Positions 8,113-18,644 of a DNA stretch of 64,000 nucleotides are shown here, one piece after another. A program made the translations under genes and the position numbers. This DNA comes from an uncultured Alteromonadaceae bacterium (GTDB lineage: Bacteria > Pseudomonadota > Gammaproteobacteria > Enterobacterales > Alteromonadaceae). Under the pieces are notes generated by a model, which saw only the letters and a list, made by a program, of their open reading frames with translations, was not told the origin of the DNA and ran no database searches. The stretch's first letter is position 1. Every line of letters begins with the position of its first letter. The stretch is from assembly GCA_947501935.1 (NCBI GenBank), contig CANMXU010000012.1:1-64000 (forward strand), given 5' to 3'.

Positions 8113-9867
8113 GTGAATAAAAAAATAATTACCTCCAGCTTGCTAGTTTTAATGTTATTAGTAACAGGCTGCGGGGAAACTAACAACTCAACAAAAACCG
8201 AACCACAACTAGCGTCATTTTCTTGGTTTGAATACCAAGGTGATGATGAGATGTTTCGAAGTTCAATTGACGAAGGGAAGTTTCAGAACCCCATTTTAAT
8301 TGGTTATTATCCAGATCCAAGCGTTGTTGTGGTCGGCGACGACTATTACATGGTGAACTCAACATTTGGTTTCTATCCAGGTATTCCTGTTTTTCACAGC
8401 ACAGATTTAGTCAACTGGACCCAACTTGGCAATGCTATTGATCGCCCTGATATGCTGCCGTATGACGAAGTATTACATGCAGGCTATCTTGGTGTTTTTG
8501 CTGCCACTATTGAATATCATAAAGGCACGTTCTATATCATGAACACCTGCGTTTACTGTGGTGGAAATTTTGTGCTAACCGCTAAAGACCCAGCTGGCCC
8601 GTGGTCAGATCCGATTTGGCTACCTCACATTGACGGTATTGACCCAAGTTTATTCATCGATGATGACGGCAAGTTTTTTGTTGTGCATAACAAAGAGCCT
8701 GAGGATCCAATGGTTGACGGACATCGTGTTATCAGCGTGATGGAAGTAGACCCAACAAGCTTTGCAGCGCGCTCGGAAGATATCACCTTGATTGATGGCG
8801 CAGATCCCGCACCCTATAACACCACACATATAGAAGGCCCACATATTTACAAAATAGAAGGGCAGTATTATGTATCGGCGGCCGGAGGCGGCACCGGCCT
8901 TAACCATCAGCAGTTGATATTTCGCTCTGAAAATATTTTCGGACCCTACCAATCTTATGAAAACAACCCAATACTCACCCAAGTTGGGCTAGCTAAAGAC
9001 CGAAAAGATGCGGTTACCTCGACTGGACATACCGATATATTTAAAGATGCCAATGGCGATTGGTGGGCAGTTTTTCTTGGCACCCGTGTTTATGGTTTAG
9101 ATAAACATCAAGATGGTCCTGCTAACTTTCATACTGGCCGAGAAACATTCCTATTACCAGTAAGTTGGAAAGACGGTTGGCCGATTATTCTCGAAAGCGG
9201 CAAGCCTGTGCTATTAATAGTCGACCGTCCATCATTGCCTGATAGTGGCCCAGCTCCGCGACCAACAACTGGCAACTATACTGTAAAAGACGAGTTTAAC
9301 GACAGTGCGCTAGGTCTTGAGTGGTTGTTTGTTCGCGCGCCACAGTCACCTTGGTGGCAAACGGGAGACGGTAGCTTGAAAATTCAGCCTCGCGCTAATC
9401 GTATTGGTAGCCTTAGCTTATTTGATTACACCCCTCAGCCTAGCTTTATCGGGCAGCGTGTTGCGCATATGTCGGCATCGGCAACCACTGAAATGCGATT
9501 TAGCCCTAATACAGAAGATGAAGAAGCTGGCATGATGGCTTTGCAGAATGACTTTTTCTACTACGCTTTTGGACTAGGTTTATCTGATAACGACGAAACC
9601 GTGTTACGCGTTCGCATGCGCGATAAAATGGCGACATTGTTTAATGGCGAAACGCTTGCGGAAATTCCTGTCACCGTTGCAGATGGCGCGCCGATTTATC
9701 TACGCACAACACTGAATAAAGATAAAATCAGCTTTGCTTACAGTTTAGACGGCATAACATTCATTAGCGTGCTTGAAAACGCTGATGCGACGGTATTAAC
9801 AACGGCTAAAGCGGGCGGATTTATCGGCGCAGTTATAGGCGTTTATGCCGAGGGTGACGTCGAGTAA
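8113..9867 (+). CDS. GH43 family beta-xylosidase / alpha-L-arabinofuranosidase lipoprotein
   Basis: A 584-residue inverting glycosidase with a five-bladed propeller domain and a C-terminal jelly-roll domain of the beta-xylosidase C-terminal type (about residues 390-580). The three family acids are visible: base Asp68 in YYPDPS, pKa modulator Asp177 in GIDPSLF and acid Glu241 in HIEGPHIY. The N-terminus is a lipoprotein signal with lipobox LVTGC (Cys20), so it should be anchored to a membrane, perhaps on the cell surface. The start is GTG 8113, with AAGG just upstream. It is monocistronic between two near-identical terminators. Xyloside or arabinoside side-chain removal fits the neighbouring GH120 and XylE; family GH43 alone does not decide the sugar. 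Confidence 0.88.
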   Translation: MNKKIITSSLLVLMLLVTGCGETNNSTKTEPQLASFSWFEYQGDDEMFRSSIDEGKFQNPILIGYYPDPSVVVVGDDYYMVNSTFGFYPGIPVFHSTDLVNWTQLGNAIDRPDMLPYDEVLHAGYLGVFAATIEYHKGTFYIMNTCVYCGGNFVLTAKDPAGPWSDPIWLPHIDGIDPSLFIDDDGKFFVVHNKEPEDPMVDGHRVISVMEVDPTSFAARSEDITLIDGADPAPYNTTHIEGPHIYKIEGQYYVSAAGGGTGLNHQQLIFRSENIFGPYQSYENNPILTQVGLAKDRKDAVTSTGHTDIFKDANGDWWAVFLGTRVYGLDKHQDGPANFHTGRETFLLPVSWKDGWPIILESGKPVLLIVDRPSLPDSGPAPRPTTGNYTVKDEFNDSALGLEWLFVRAPQSPWWQTGDGSLKIQPRANRIGSLSLFDYTPQPSFIGQRVAHMSASATTEMRFSPNTEDEEAGMMALQNDFFYYAFGLGLSDNDETVLRVRMRDKMATLFNGETLAEIPVTVADGAPIYLRTTLNKDKISFAYSLDGITFISVLENADATVLTTAKAGGFIGAVIGVYAEGDVE

Positions 9868-9908
9868 CGTCGATATACTGTTAAAAAGTATTATAGAGCC
9901 TACTTGTT

Positions 9909-9940
9909 AAAGCCTGACATAATTAATGTCAGGCTTTTTT
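9909..9940 (+). terminator. Intrinsic terminator after GH43
   Basis: AAAGCCTGACAT, 5-base loop, ATGTCAGGCTTTTTT. It nearly copies the terminator at 7954-7985. Confidence 0.88.
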
Positions 9941-10075
9941 ATTTTTTAACCTTTTATTTTCCTCACTTTATAGCACTGAAATATTTCTTAGTTATTTGCA
10001 TTAAGCATTTACTTTTCAGGTCAGCTTCAGCTTGTTTTTTTATGGTAAAGCTAACAGCAATATCATGGAAACAAT

Positions 10076-11458
10076 ATGAAAAGTATTTTTGTATTTAGCA
10101 CACTCATTTCCTTAGCGCTTGCAAGCTTTGTTCAAGTACAAGCTGCTGAGTCAAAAAAACCGAATATCGTCTTTATTTTAGCCGATGATCACCGCTGGGA
10201 TTATTTAAGCGTTATGGATCATCCCTTTATTGAAACCCCTAATATAGACAGCATTGCCAATGAAGGGGTGTTGTTTGAAAACGCTTTTGTCACCTCATCT
10301 TTATGTAGCCCTTCACGCGCTAGTTTTTTAACGGGGCAATACCCGCAGCAGCATGGCGTGCAAAATAATTTCACTGTCTGGGATAACAAAAACATTACCT
10401 ATTTTGAGCCATTAAAAGCAGCAGGTTATGCAACAGCTTTTATTGGTAAATGGCATATGCCGGGTGGTTTGCCAACACTGCGCGGTGTAGACCAATTCAT
10501 TAGTTTTGAACATGCAGGTGGACAAGGAGCCTACACAGGCACACCTTATATCGTGAACGGTAAGGCATTAAAGCTTGGAGAGTCTCCTGTCGAAGGGGTT
10601 GATATCACAGGATATATCACAGATGACCTCACTAACTTTTCCAATAAATTTATTGAGAATAACCAAGACAAACCTTTTGCTTTATATATTTCACATAAAG
10701 CGCTTCATTTACCGATGGAGCCAGATGCAGAAGCGGCAGGGCGCTATGACGACGTAAACATTGTTTTACCTAAAGAAGCAGATTCATGGCTCGCATTTGC
10801 TGATGGCAGTTTTAAACATTTTCTTTGGGACTCTTTAGAAGAAAAGATGAAAGACTATGCTGAAACCGCTATTGCCATGGATCAGCAAATTGGCCTTGTT
10901 TTAGATAAGCTAGAAACATTGGGGTTAGATGATAATACCATCGTAGTATTTGCTGGTGACAATGGCTATATGTGGGGAGAACATCGCCTAATTGATAAAC
11001 GCTGGTCTTATGAAGAGTCAATGCGTATTCCTTTTATTATCAAATATCCGAATGGCATTAAAAATCCAGGTCGCCGCTCGCAAGAAATGCTGCTTAATTT
11101 AGATATGGCGCCAACCTTTTTAGCCCTTGCCGGTTTAGAAGTACCTCAGCATATGCAAGGTAAAAGCGCCGTTGCCATTTTAGAAGATAAACCAGAATCG
11201 CTTCGCGATGCTTGGCTTTACAAATATTACGAAGACTATCCATACCCAGTGCCTGAGCAATTAGCCTTACGCACCAAACGCTACAAACTCATTGATTATA
11301 AGCGCGGTAAACAGGATGAATTATTTGATCTTAAAAACGACCCGTTAGAGCAAAATAACTTAATTGATGACCCTAAAATGCAAACAATTTATCAACAATT
11401 AAAAACCCGTTTACATGAAATGGACGCTGAGGTTAGCCAACCTGCAGCAGCAGAGTAG
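10076..11458 (+). CDS. Secreted S1 sulfatase (CSPSR type), first gene of operon
   Basis: A 460-residue formylglycine sulfatase. It begins with a cleavable signal peptide ending near QVQA. The metal motif FILADDHRWDY comes next, then the modification motif CSPSRASFLTG, where Cys77 would be oxidised to formylglycine. Further conserved parts are GKWHMPGG and the second metal site GDNGYMWGEH. It removes sulfate esters from a carbohydrate in the periplasm; the exact position and sugar cannot be told from sequence. It starts a tightly packed run (next gene 8 bases away) that continues through a membrane protein, two GH2 enzymes and another sulfatase. Maturation needs a formylglycine-generating enzyme or anSME not seen in this window. 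Confidence 0.92.
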   Translation: MKSIFVFSTLISLALASFVQVQAAESKKPNIVFILADDHRWDYLSVMDHPFIETPNIDSIANEGVLFENAFVTSSLCSPSRASFLTGQYPQQHGVQNNFTVWDNKNITYFEPLKAAGYATAFIGKWHMPGGLPTLRGVDQFISFEHAGGQGAYTGTPYIVNGKALKLGESPVEGVDITGYITDDLTNFSNKFIENNQDKPFALYISHKALHLPMEPDAEAAGRYDDVNIVLPKEADSWLAFADGSFKHFLWDSLEEKMKDYAETAIAMDQQIGLVLDKLETLGLDDNTIVVFAGDNGYMWGEHRLIDKRWSYEESMRIPFIIKYPNGIKNPGRRSQEMLLNLDMAPTFLALAGLEVPQHMQGKSAVAILEDKPESLRDAWLYKYYEDYPYPVPEQLALRTKRYKLIDYKRGKQDELFDLKNDPLEQNNLIDDPKMQTIYQQLKTRLHEMDAEVSQPAAAE

Positions 11459-11466
11459 GAGCTAAC

Positions 11467-12030
11467 ATGAAAAATATTTTAATGCAGATACCTGCTCAGT
11501 GGCGAGTTGCCGTAGGCATTATTGTTACCGCAACACTAATGACCATTATTTATGACTATGGTTGGCAAATTGGTTTGCCATTAGCCTTGCGAAACCTATC
11601 AGGTCTTGTGCTGTTCTTTTGCATCATGTTCGGTGCAGGTACCGCTTATGTTTGCGCTCGACTTTACGGTAGTAGCTACGCGCAGGGGTTAAAAATTGGT
11701 CTTTGTGTGCCACTGGTTTGGTATATAAAAGAAATTCTCGTTGCGATGAACTTTTACGGTTTTGCTGCTGGGCTTTATGCGGGTTTACAAGGCCCGTATT
11801 TGTTCTATTTTGGCATCATTTTTATGCTTATCGGTATCTTCAATTTGATCTATCAACTTACCCTGAAATTATTAAATAAACCGTCTGAAAAACTGTTTAA
11901 AGCGACAGCGTTATCTTTATTGCCAACCTTTGTTTTGGGCGGTATTGAAGGCATTGGTTTGGCCGTGTTTGGTGTTGATGTACTTGTTTTTCAGGGCTTT
12001 TTAGCCGGATACCGTACTTTTATTCTTTAA
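11467..12030 (+). CDS. Small multi-pass membrane protein in the sulfatase/GH2 operon
   Basis: A 187-residue protein with about five hydrophobic segments (roughly residues 13-32, 40-65, 75-95, 110-140 and 150-180) and no family I recognise. It has a strong ribosome site (AGGAG, 5 bases before ATG) and begins 8 bases after the upstream sulfatase, 22 bases before the GH2 gene, so it is surely co-transcribed. No catalytic motif is visible. A second small membrane protein occurs at 19610-20095 beside the ThuA and esterase genes. It might help retain or assemble the anchored enzymes or pass a product, but that is only suggested by position. Confidence 0.75.
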   Translation: MKNILMQIPAQWRVAVGIIVTATLMTIIYDYGWQIGLPLALRNLSGLVLFFCIMFGAGTAYVCARLYGSSYAQGLKIGLCVPLVWYIKEILVAMNFYGFAAGLYAGLQGPYLFYFGIIFMLIGIFNLIYQLTLKLLNKPSEKLFKATALSLLPTFVLGGIEGIGLAVFGVDVLVFQGFLAGYRTFIL

Positions 12031-12052
12031 CTTTACCTATTGAGAAAATAAA

Positions 12053-14494
12053 ATGAAAATTGTTAAAAAAATTCTCGTTGGATTACTGGTCATTGTTGGC
12101 CTCGGCTTTATTTTTCAAAAGCCGTTATTATCGCTGATAAAACCGCACCTTAATGCTTTTATGCGAGACTTTCCTGAGTCTGAATTTAAAAACAGTACCA
12201 TAGAAGGCAGTTATGCCAGCGTTGCTTGTCAAAATAGCCATGTCGATTTTGGTGAAGCTATTCGTCAAACCCAGTCTTTAGATGGTCAATGGCAAGTAGA
12301 ACAAGGGGCATTAGATGATAACGTGCCGACTGCCTTTAATCATACAACCCCTGTACCAGGTTTTATTACTGAAGCAACGCCAAGATTTAACTTAGTGGGC
12401 GTAGAAAGTGATGAACGAGAGGCTTTTTGGTATAAAAAATCTTTTACCGCGCCTGCTGATGCCACTGATTTAGCTAACCTTTGTTTACATAAAGCCAAAT
12501 ATGGCGTGAAAGTTTGGTTAAATGGTAAAGAAGTTGGCGAACATTACGGCGTATTTAGCTTGTCAGAATACAACTTATCTTCTGCTATTCGTTACGGCCA
12601 AGAAAATGAGTTGGTGATCCGTGTGGGCGCTGAGCATTCAGCGTTACCTGAATTTATTCCTTATGGTAGTGATGTTGAAAAATCAGGCTGGTATCCGGGA
12701 TTATGGGACAGCGTCAGCGTTGTTTATACGGGCAAGTACTCAATTGTACGCACCAAAGTTGACCCTGATATTGACCAAGGCATTGCCATTGCTCATACCA
12801 CCATTCGTAACAACGGCGCGACACCTGTTGATGTAACCCTTAAAACTGAAATTCGTGAATGGCAAAGTAAAGCTTCAGCTTCTAACGTTTTAGCGACTTC
12901 AGTGACTATTGCTGCTGGTAAAACAGTCACGGTAAGCCAAGATTTACCGATAAACGATGTAAAATTATGGACACCTGAGTCGCCATTCCTTTATACAAGT
13001 CACACTACAATTGAACAAGATGGTCAAGCCAGTGATGACCGAGTTAGCCGCTTTGGTATGCGCAAAGTACAGTGGCGCGGCGGTGATGGTCTTGACAGCA
13101 AAAACAAAGGTTTTTACTTAAACAATAAAAAATACTATTTACGTGGTACCAATATCGCGCTGCATCGCTTTTTTGAAGACCAAGACCGTAAGCAATTACC
13201 TTGGGATAGAAAGTGGGTGAGCGACTTATTAGCCGGTCAAAAAGACTTTCACTGGAATTCGTTTAGATTCCATGTTGGCCGTGCCCCTAATTTTTGGTAC
13301 GACATTGCCGACGAGCAAGGCTTTATTGTTACCGACGAATATCATATTTTTGCGCCGGTTCGTTTAGGCCTTCCTGGCATGCCAACTTCGATTAATTGGT
13401 CGTTAAAAGAATTAGAAAAAGAATTTACCGCTTGGGTACAAGAAAACTGGAACCATGCCTCAATAGGTTGGTGGGACGCGTCAAATGAAAATCATAACCC
13501 TATCCCTTATGAAGCTGTGCCTTTAGTGCGCCATTTAGATGATACCCGTGTTTGGGAGTCTGGCAGTTACCGAGCCCCAGACAGACCAAACGACCCATTA
13601 GAAGAGCACCCATATAAACTTAATGGCCAGAGTTTTATGAACAGCAACCCTAAGGAATATAAGTTAGACGACTTAGATGACTTTAGTCGCTTACCACCGA
13701 TGACAGAAGGTGATATTTTTAGAACTTGGGATGGCCCAGGCGCTCGTTTTCACCCGTATATTAATAACGAATATTCTTGGCTTTGGATCACCCGCGATGG
13801 TAGTGACCCTGTTACTATTTCCGAGGTTGCATATGACATTATGGCGCCAGATGTTGACTTAACGCCTGAGCAACATCGTGAAATTTATGCTTATGTTACC
13901 AGTGAAATTACCGGTTACTGGCGCGCACGCCGTGGTTATGCAGGTATTCAGCACTTTTTATATTTAGGTAAGTGTGCTGATAAAGACACCATTCCTGATG
14001 ATTGGGACTTAAAAGAGCCAAGCTATACCTGTGATAACTTTATCGATATTCCTAATTTGACCATGGAACCGCGTTGGGCTGAGTGGGGTCGACATTCTTT
14101 TGCCCCTATTGGTATTAACATCGAACGTTGGGCGGAAAGCTTTTATCCAGCAGGCCAAACGGTAGCTGTGCCAGTTAATTTATTAAATGATACTTACGAG
14201 AGCAGTGAGGTTGTTGTTGAAATGGTAACGGCTGACGCACAAGGTAAGGTGCTAACGCGTTCAAAACCACTACAAACTACGCTTGATGCGCTTGGCGATA
14301 AACTTGTACATATCGACTTAGCCATGCCTAAGCAAAAACCTTTTGTTATTTATGCCTACCTTAATGGTCAGGGCATTGAATCAACGGTTATTAGCCGTCG
14401 TAAAGTCGGCTTTGAGCACCCTGGTATTGATACAAAACAGCCAGTAGTGAGTACGGGGCTTAGCATGTATTCTGACCGTGAAAATAGTGATTAA
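12053..14494 (+). CDS. Membrane-anchored GH2 glycoside hydrolase (tandem copy 1)
   Basis: An 813-residue GH2-type retaining glycosidase. An N-terminal hydrophobic anchor (about residues 5-22) is followed by a jelly-roll sugar-binding domain (WYKKSF, KVWLNGKEVGEH, SGWYPGLWDSV), an immunoglobulin-like domain (LWTPESPFLYT, RFGMRK) and a barrel. The acid/base Glu479 lies in WDASNENHN and the probable nucleophile Glu573 in INNEYSW. The Asn-Glu pair is the GH2 hallmark, but the sequence around both acids differs from classical LacZ, UidA and mannosidase enzymes, so I do not assign a substrate. The Cys residues late in the barrel (KCADKD, YTCDNF) could form a disulfide in the periplasm. Its paralogue follows after a single base. 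Confidence 0.85.
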   Translation: MKIVKKILVGLLVIVGLGFIFQKPLLSLIKPHLNAFMRDFPESEFKNSTIEGSYASVACQNSHVDFGEAIRQTQSLDGQWQVEQGALDDNVPTAFNHTTPVPGFITEATPRFNLVGVESDEREAFWYKKSFTAPADATDLANLCLHKAKYGVKVWLNGKEVGEHYGVFSLSEYNLSSAIRYGQENELVIRVGAEHSALPEFIPYGSDVEKSGWYPGLWDSVSVVYTGKYSIVRTKVDPDIDQGIAIAHTTIRNNGATPVDVTLKTEIREWQSKASASNVLATSVTIAAGKTVTVSQDLPINDVKLWTPESPFLYTSHTTIEQDGQASDDRVSRFGMRKVQWRGGDGLDSKNKGFYLNNKKYYLRGTNIALHRFFEDQDRKQLPWDRKWVSDLLAGQKDFHWNSFRFHVGRAPNFWYDIADEQGFIVTDEYHIFAPVRLGLPGMPTSINWSLKELEKEFTAWVQENWNHASIGWWDASNENHNPIPYEAVPLVRHLDDTRVWESGSYRAPDRPNDPLEEHPYKLNGQSFMNSNPKEYKLDDLDDFSRLPPMTEGDIFRTWDGPGARFHPYINNEYSWLWITRDGSDPVTISEVAYDIMAPDVDLTPEQHREIYAYVTSEITGYWRARRGYAGIQHFLYLGKCADKDTIPDDWDLKEPSYTCDNFIDIPNLTMEPRWAEWGRHSFAPIGINIERWAESFYPAGQTVAVPVNLLNDTYESSEVVVEMVTADAQGKVLTRSKPLQTTLDALGDKLVHIDLAMPKQKPFVIYAYLNGQGIESTVISRRKVGFEHPGIDTKQPVVSTGLSMYSDRENSD

Positions 14495-14495
14495 G

Positions 14496-16916
14496 GTGAA
14501 AATATTCAAAAGAATTATGCTAGGCATTCTTTGCCTAGCCATCCTTGGATTTTTATTTAAAACCCCTATAACAAAAGCTTTTCGAGCGCACATAGTTAGT
14601 ACCTTTGGTGAGTTTCCTGAAACTGAGTTTAAATACAAAGAAGTTCCCGGCAGTTATGCCGATACTGTTTGTAGTAATAGCCATGACAACTTTGGTGAAA
14701 CGGTCAGAAATACTCAGTCGTTAGACGGTACGTGGGCGATTGAACAGGGCAGTTTATCGGATCAAATGCCATCTGAATTTGGCCGTAGTGTGCAAGTGCC
14801 CGGTTTTGTATCAGAAACTGTGCCTGCTTTTGTTGATGTTGGTGTGCAAAGTGACGAGCGTGAGGCATTTTGGTACAAGAAAACATTCACCGCACCAGAG
14901 CCGTTGTTTGCACAATCTCACTTATGTCTTGAAAAGGCAAAGTATGGCGTTAAAGTTTGGCTTAACGGAAAGACGCTAGGTGAGCACTTTGGTGCTTATA
15001 GTGTTTCTGAATACGATTTATCAGAAGCGATAAATTATGGACAAGAAAACGAATTAGTGATCCGTATCGGCTCTGAATTTACCTCAGTGCCAGAGTTTAT
15101 TCCCGTCGGCGCAGATCTTGAAAAACGCGGCTGGTTTCCTGGTTTATGGGACAGCGTTAGTTTAGTGCATACAGGAGCGACAACAATTGTTCGTACCAAG
15201 GTAGAGCCAAATATTGATACCAATCAGGTTAAAGTGCTCACTACGGTTAAAAATAGCAGAAATCAACCCGTAGATATTTCATTAAGCCAACAGGTTTCAC
15301 AGTGGCAATCTAAAAAATCGTCTGCTTTACCTGTTACTGCCACATTGACGTTACAGCCACAAGAAACCAAGGTTGTTGAGCAAGTTATTAACCTTGAGTC
15401 AATCAAATTATGGTCACCAGAATCACCATTTTTATATAGCGTGAAAGCGCATCTTAACGAAGATGGTGTTGACTCAGATGACCGAGTTACCCGTTTTGGT
15501 ATGCGTAAATTTGAGTGGAAGTCGGGTGAAGATAAAGGCTTTTTCCTAAACAATAAACGTTATTATCTTCGTGGCTCTAATATCGCATTACACCGCTTTT
15601 TTGAAGACCAAGACCGTAAAGCGCTGCCATGGGATAGAAAATGGGTTCACAAACTATATTCCGGCCACATGAAAGACTTTAACTGGAATACTTTTAGATT
15701 TCACAATGGTCGCGCGCCCAATTTTTGGTACGATTTAGCGGATGAAATAGGTTTAATTGTGGTAGATGAATATCACATTTTTGCGCCGATCAATCGTCTC
15801 GTAGAAGGTAGGGCAAACTCACTTAATTGGTCATTAAAAGAATTAGAGAAAGAATATACTTCATGGGTTCAAGAGAATTGGAATCATGCTTCAATTGGTT
15901 GGTGGGATGCGTCGAATGAAACACACAACCCATTACCTTATGAAGCGGTATCATTGGTTCGCCATTTAGACTCAACTCGTGTATGGGATGCGGGTAGCTA
16001 TCGTGAACCGAATGGTCCCAATGATCCACTAGAAGAACATCCGTACAAATTTAGTGGCGCTCATTTCTTAAACAGCACCAAAGTTGATCACGAACTTAAA
16101 GATTTAGACGACTTTAGCCGTATTCCCCCTATGACTAACGGCCCGATTTTTAGAACTTATGACGGCGATGGCGCAAGAAATCATGCTTATATTAATAACG
16201 AATATGGCTGGCTATGGTTAACTCGTGACGGCAGCGACCCAACAGAAATTTCTGGCATCGCTTTCGACTTATTAGCGCCGGGAGTTGATTTAACCCCGAA
16301 GCAACGCCGTGAAGTTTATGCCTATTTCATTGCTGAATTAACCGGGTACTGGCGTGCAAGAAGAGGCTATGCAGGGGTTAAACATTTTGTTTATTTAAGT
16401 AAATGTTCAGACAAGGATACTATTCCACAAGATTGGCCGTTAAAAGAGCCCAGTGTCACTTGTGATAATTTTACTGATGTTAAAAATTTAACGATGGAGC
16501 CTAAATGGCAGTTTTGGGCACCTCATGCCTTTGCGCCTGTGGGCATAAATATCGACAGGTGGAATGATGAATTCTACTCACCAGGTAGAAAAGTACCGGT
16601 TCCTGTGGCCCTGATCAATGATAGCTACGAAGGTGGCTTAGTCACAGTGACACTAATAGCAGCAGATAAACATGGCAAAGTATTATCAAAAGCGACAACA
16701 GAAAATGTACCTTTAGCCGCACTTGAGGCGAGAACACAAAGTTTTGATATTCATTTACCCCGTGCCAATGAATTTGTTTTATACGCACAATTGTCAGCCG
16801 ATTGGATTAATACACCGGCATTAAGCCGCCGTAAAATTGGTTTTGAACATATCGGCGTAGAAACTAAATTACCGATTGAATTTGCAAAGAATACTGAAAA
16901 TAAGGATCATCATTAA
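14496..16916 (+). CDS. Membrane-anchored GH2 glycoside hydrolase (tandem copy 2)
   Basis: An 806-residue paralogue of the preceding gene with the same layout: N-terminal anchor, jelly-roll ([18 protein letters not shown]), immunoglobulin-like domain and GH2 barrel with acid/base Glu475 (WDASNETHN) and probable nucleophile Glu569 (INNEYGW). I chose GTG 14496, one base after the previous stop, because from there the N-terminus aligns without gaps to the paralogue's start ([10 protein letters not shown] against MKIVKKILVG); a GTG at 14478 would add six residues. No clear ribosome site is seen, so translation is probably coupled to the gene upstream. The stop overlaps the start of the next sulfatase (TAATG). 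The two copies may differ in linkage or sulfation tolerance; this is not testable by eye. Confidence 0.85.
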   Translation: MKIFKRIMLGILCLAILGFLFKTPITKAFRAHIVSTFGEFPETEFKYKEVPGSYADTVCSNSHDNFGETVRNTQSLDGTWAIEQGSLSDQMPSEFGRSVQVPGFVSETVPAFVDVGVQSDEREAFWYKKTFTAPEPLFAQSHLCLEKAKYGVKVWLNGKTLGEHFGAYSVSEYDLSEAINYGQENELVIRIGSEFTSVPEFIPVGADLEKRGWFPGLWDSVSLVHTGATTIVRTKVEPNIDTNQVKVLTTVKNSRNQPVDISLSQQVSQWQSKKSSALPVTATLTLQPQETKVVEQVINLESIKLWSPESPFLYSVKAHLNEDGVDSDDRVTRFGMRKFEWKSGEDKGFFLNNKRYYLRGSNIALHRFFEDQDRKALPWDRKWVHKLYSGHMKDFNWNTFRFHNGRAPNFWYDLADEIGLIVVDEYHIFAPINRLVEGRANSLNWSLKELEKEYTSWVQENWNHASIGWWDASNETHNPLPYEAVSLVRHLDSTRVWDAGSYREPNGPNDPLEEHPYKFSGAHFLNSTKVDHELKDLDDFSRIPPMTNGPIFRTYDGDGARNHAYINNEYGWLWLTRDGSDPTEISGIAFDLLAPGVDLTPKQRREVYAYFIAELTGYWRARRGYAGVKHFVYLSKCSDKDTIPQDWPLKEPSVTCDNFTDVKNLTMEPKWQFWAPHAFAPVGINIDRWNDEFYSPGRKVPVPVALINDSYEGGLVTVTLIAADKHGKVLSKATTENVPLAALEARTQSFDIHLPRANEFVLYAQLSADWINTPALSRRKIGFEHIGVETKLPIEFAKNTENKDHH

Positions 16917-18508
16917 TGAATAAATTAATTAATATGTCACTTGGGCTTATTTGCACAGCGCTCGTGCAAACAGCTAATGCGAGTGAACAGCAACAACCCA
17001 ATATCTTATTTGTGTTTTCCGATGATCATGCCACGCATTCTATTAGCGCCTATGGTTCTAAAATTAATCAAACCCCTAATATTGATAAGCTTGCCAGTGA
17101 AGGCATGCTATTTAGAAATGCATTTGCAACAAATTCGATTTGTGGGCCAAGCCGTGCCGTGATCTTAACCGGTAAGCATAGCCATATGAATGGCTTTATG
17201 AATAACGAGTGGGGCGGTGATTTTGACGGTTCACAACAAACTTTCCCAAAGCTTTTACAAAAGGCGGGCTATCAAACCTCCCTTATTGGTAAGTGGCATT
17301 TATATAGCACACCAACTGGCTTTGACCACTGGGAAATTTTACCCGGACAAGGGCGTTATTATAATCCGCGTTTTAAAAGCGAAACCGGTACTGTCGAAGT
17401 TACCGGTTATACCACTGACGTGATTACTGACCGAGCCCTTGATTGGCTAGATAAACGCGATAAAAATAAACCCTTTATGTTGATGTATCAACATAAAGCG
17501 CCACACCGTGAATGGGCGCCAGGCCCTGATCATATCGATAAATATAAAGGCATTGAAATTCCTGAACCTGCAACCCTTTATGACGATCACAAAGGTCGTG
17601 CAGCATCACTTAGCCCTGATTTAGAAATGTCGATTTCTCATTTCTTAACAAAAGCAGATTTAAAGCTTGAACCACCAGCCTATTTGAATGAAGCACAAGC
17701 CGCAAATTGGAATAGGGCATACGCTGCTGAAAATAAGGCTTATTTTGAAAATAAACCGCAAGGCATTGCTAGAACCAAGTGGCGTTATCAAAGATACATC
17801 AAAGACTACCTGCGTTCAGTTGATTCAATTGACGATAATTTAGGTCGGGTTATGGCTTATTTAAAAGAAAATAATCTTGAAGAAAATACCATTGTTATTT
17901 ATAGCTCTGATCAAGGTTTTTTCTTAGGGGATCATGGCTGGTTCGATAAACGTTGGATGTATGAAGACTCAATCAACATGCCGCTTATTGTTAAATGGCC
18001 AAATAACATTCAGCCAGGCAGTGAAAATACAGATTTAGTGCAAAACCTAGATTTTGCCCAAACCTTTTTAGACATTGCCGGTGTTAACGCACCAAGTGAT
18101 ATGCAAGGTAAAAGCTTAGTGCCTTTAATGAAAGAGAGGCAAGAGCAGCAAGCACAAAAATCACGTGAAACTCAGCCATTTCGTGATGCCATTTATTATC
18201 ATTTTTACGAAAACCCAGGCTGGGCATTTGTTCCACGTCATTACGGTGTACGTACTGACAGATATAAATTAATTCACTTTTATAAGTTAGGTACGTGGGA
18301 ATTTTACGACTTAAAAAATGATCCAGATGAACTTAACAACTTGATCGCTGATGCTTCACAATCTGCGCACATCGCACAACTGAAAAAACGCTTAACCCAG
18401 TTACGCAGTGAGTATCAAGTACCGGCAGAAGACCCAGAGCCAACGCTAATGGAGCGCTTTAAGTTTTGGATGATGCACAAAGGTCTTTCTTCACAACTTG
18501 AAGATTAA
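16916..18508 (+). CDS. Secreted S1 sulfatase (CGPSR type), last gene of operon
   Basis: A 530-residue formylglycine sulfatase. A signal peptide ends near ANA, followed by the metal motif [11 protein letters not shown], the modification motif with Cys76 in [20 protein letters not shown], and the second metal site [17 protein letters not shown]. It differs clearly from the sulfatases at 10076 and 21305, so the three probably remove different sulfate groups. The ATG overlaps the stop of the GH2 gene and AAGGA lies 8 bases upstream. A strong terminator follows. The CGPSR variant is common among sulfatases for algal or host glycans; the sugar target is not identified. Confidence 0.92.
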   Translation: MNKLINMSLGLICTALVQTANASEQQQPNILFVFSDDHATHSISAYGSKINQTPNIDKLASEGMLFRNAFATNSICGPSRAVILTGKHSHMNGFMNNEWGGDFDGSQQTFPKLLQKAGYQTSLIGKWHLYSTPTGFDHWEILPGQGRYYNPRFKSETGTVEVTGYTTDVITDRALDWLDKRDKNKPFMLMYQHKAPHREWAPGPDHIDKYKGIEIPEPATLYDDHKGRAASLSPDLEMSISHFLTKADLKLEPPAYLNEAQAANWNRAYAAENKAYFENKPQGIARTKWRYQRYIKDYLRSVDSIDDNLGRVMAYLKENNLEENTIVIYSSDQGFFLGDHGWFDKRWMYEDSINMPLIVKWPNNIQPGSENTDLVQNLDFAQTFLDIAGVNAPSDMQGKSLVPLMKERQEQQAQKSRETQPFRDAIYYHFYENPGWAFVPRHYGVRTDRYKLIHFYKLGTWEFYDLKNDPDELNNLIADASQSAHIAQLKKRLTQLRSEYQVPAEDPEPTLMERFKFWMMHKGLSSQLED

Positions 18509-18565
18509 TAACTTCAATAAAATGAATAACTAGCGCTATTACTTACCGTAAAGTCGGTAAAAATT

Positions 18566-18606
18566 AAAAACCTGATGTGTATTAATTGCTCGCATCAGGT
18601 TTTTTT
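18566..18606 (+). terminator. Intrinsic terminator ending the sulfatase/GH2 operon
   Basis: AAAAACCTGATG pairs with CATCAGGTTTTTT, loop of 15 bases, ending in a T run. A smaller hairpin, TTACCG with CGGTAA, lies just before it at 18543-18560. Confidence 0.85.
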
Positions 18607-18644
18607 ATAACCGTTATTGCCAATTTTAAAGGTGCGAATTTGCT

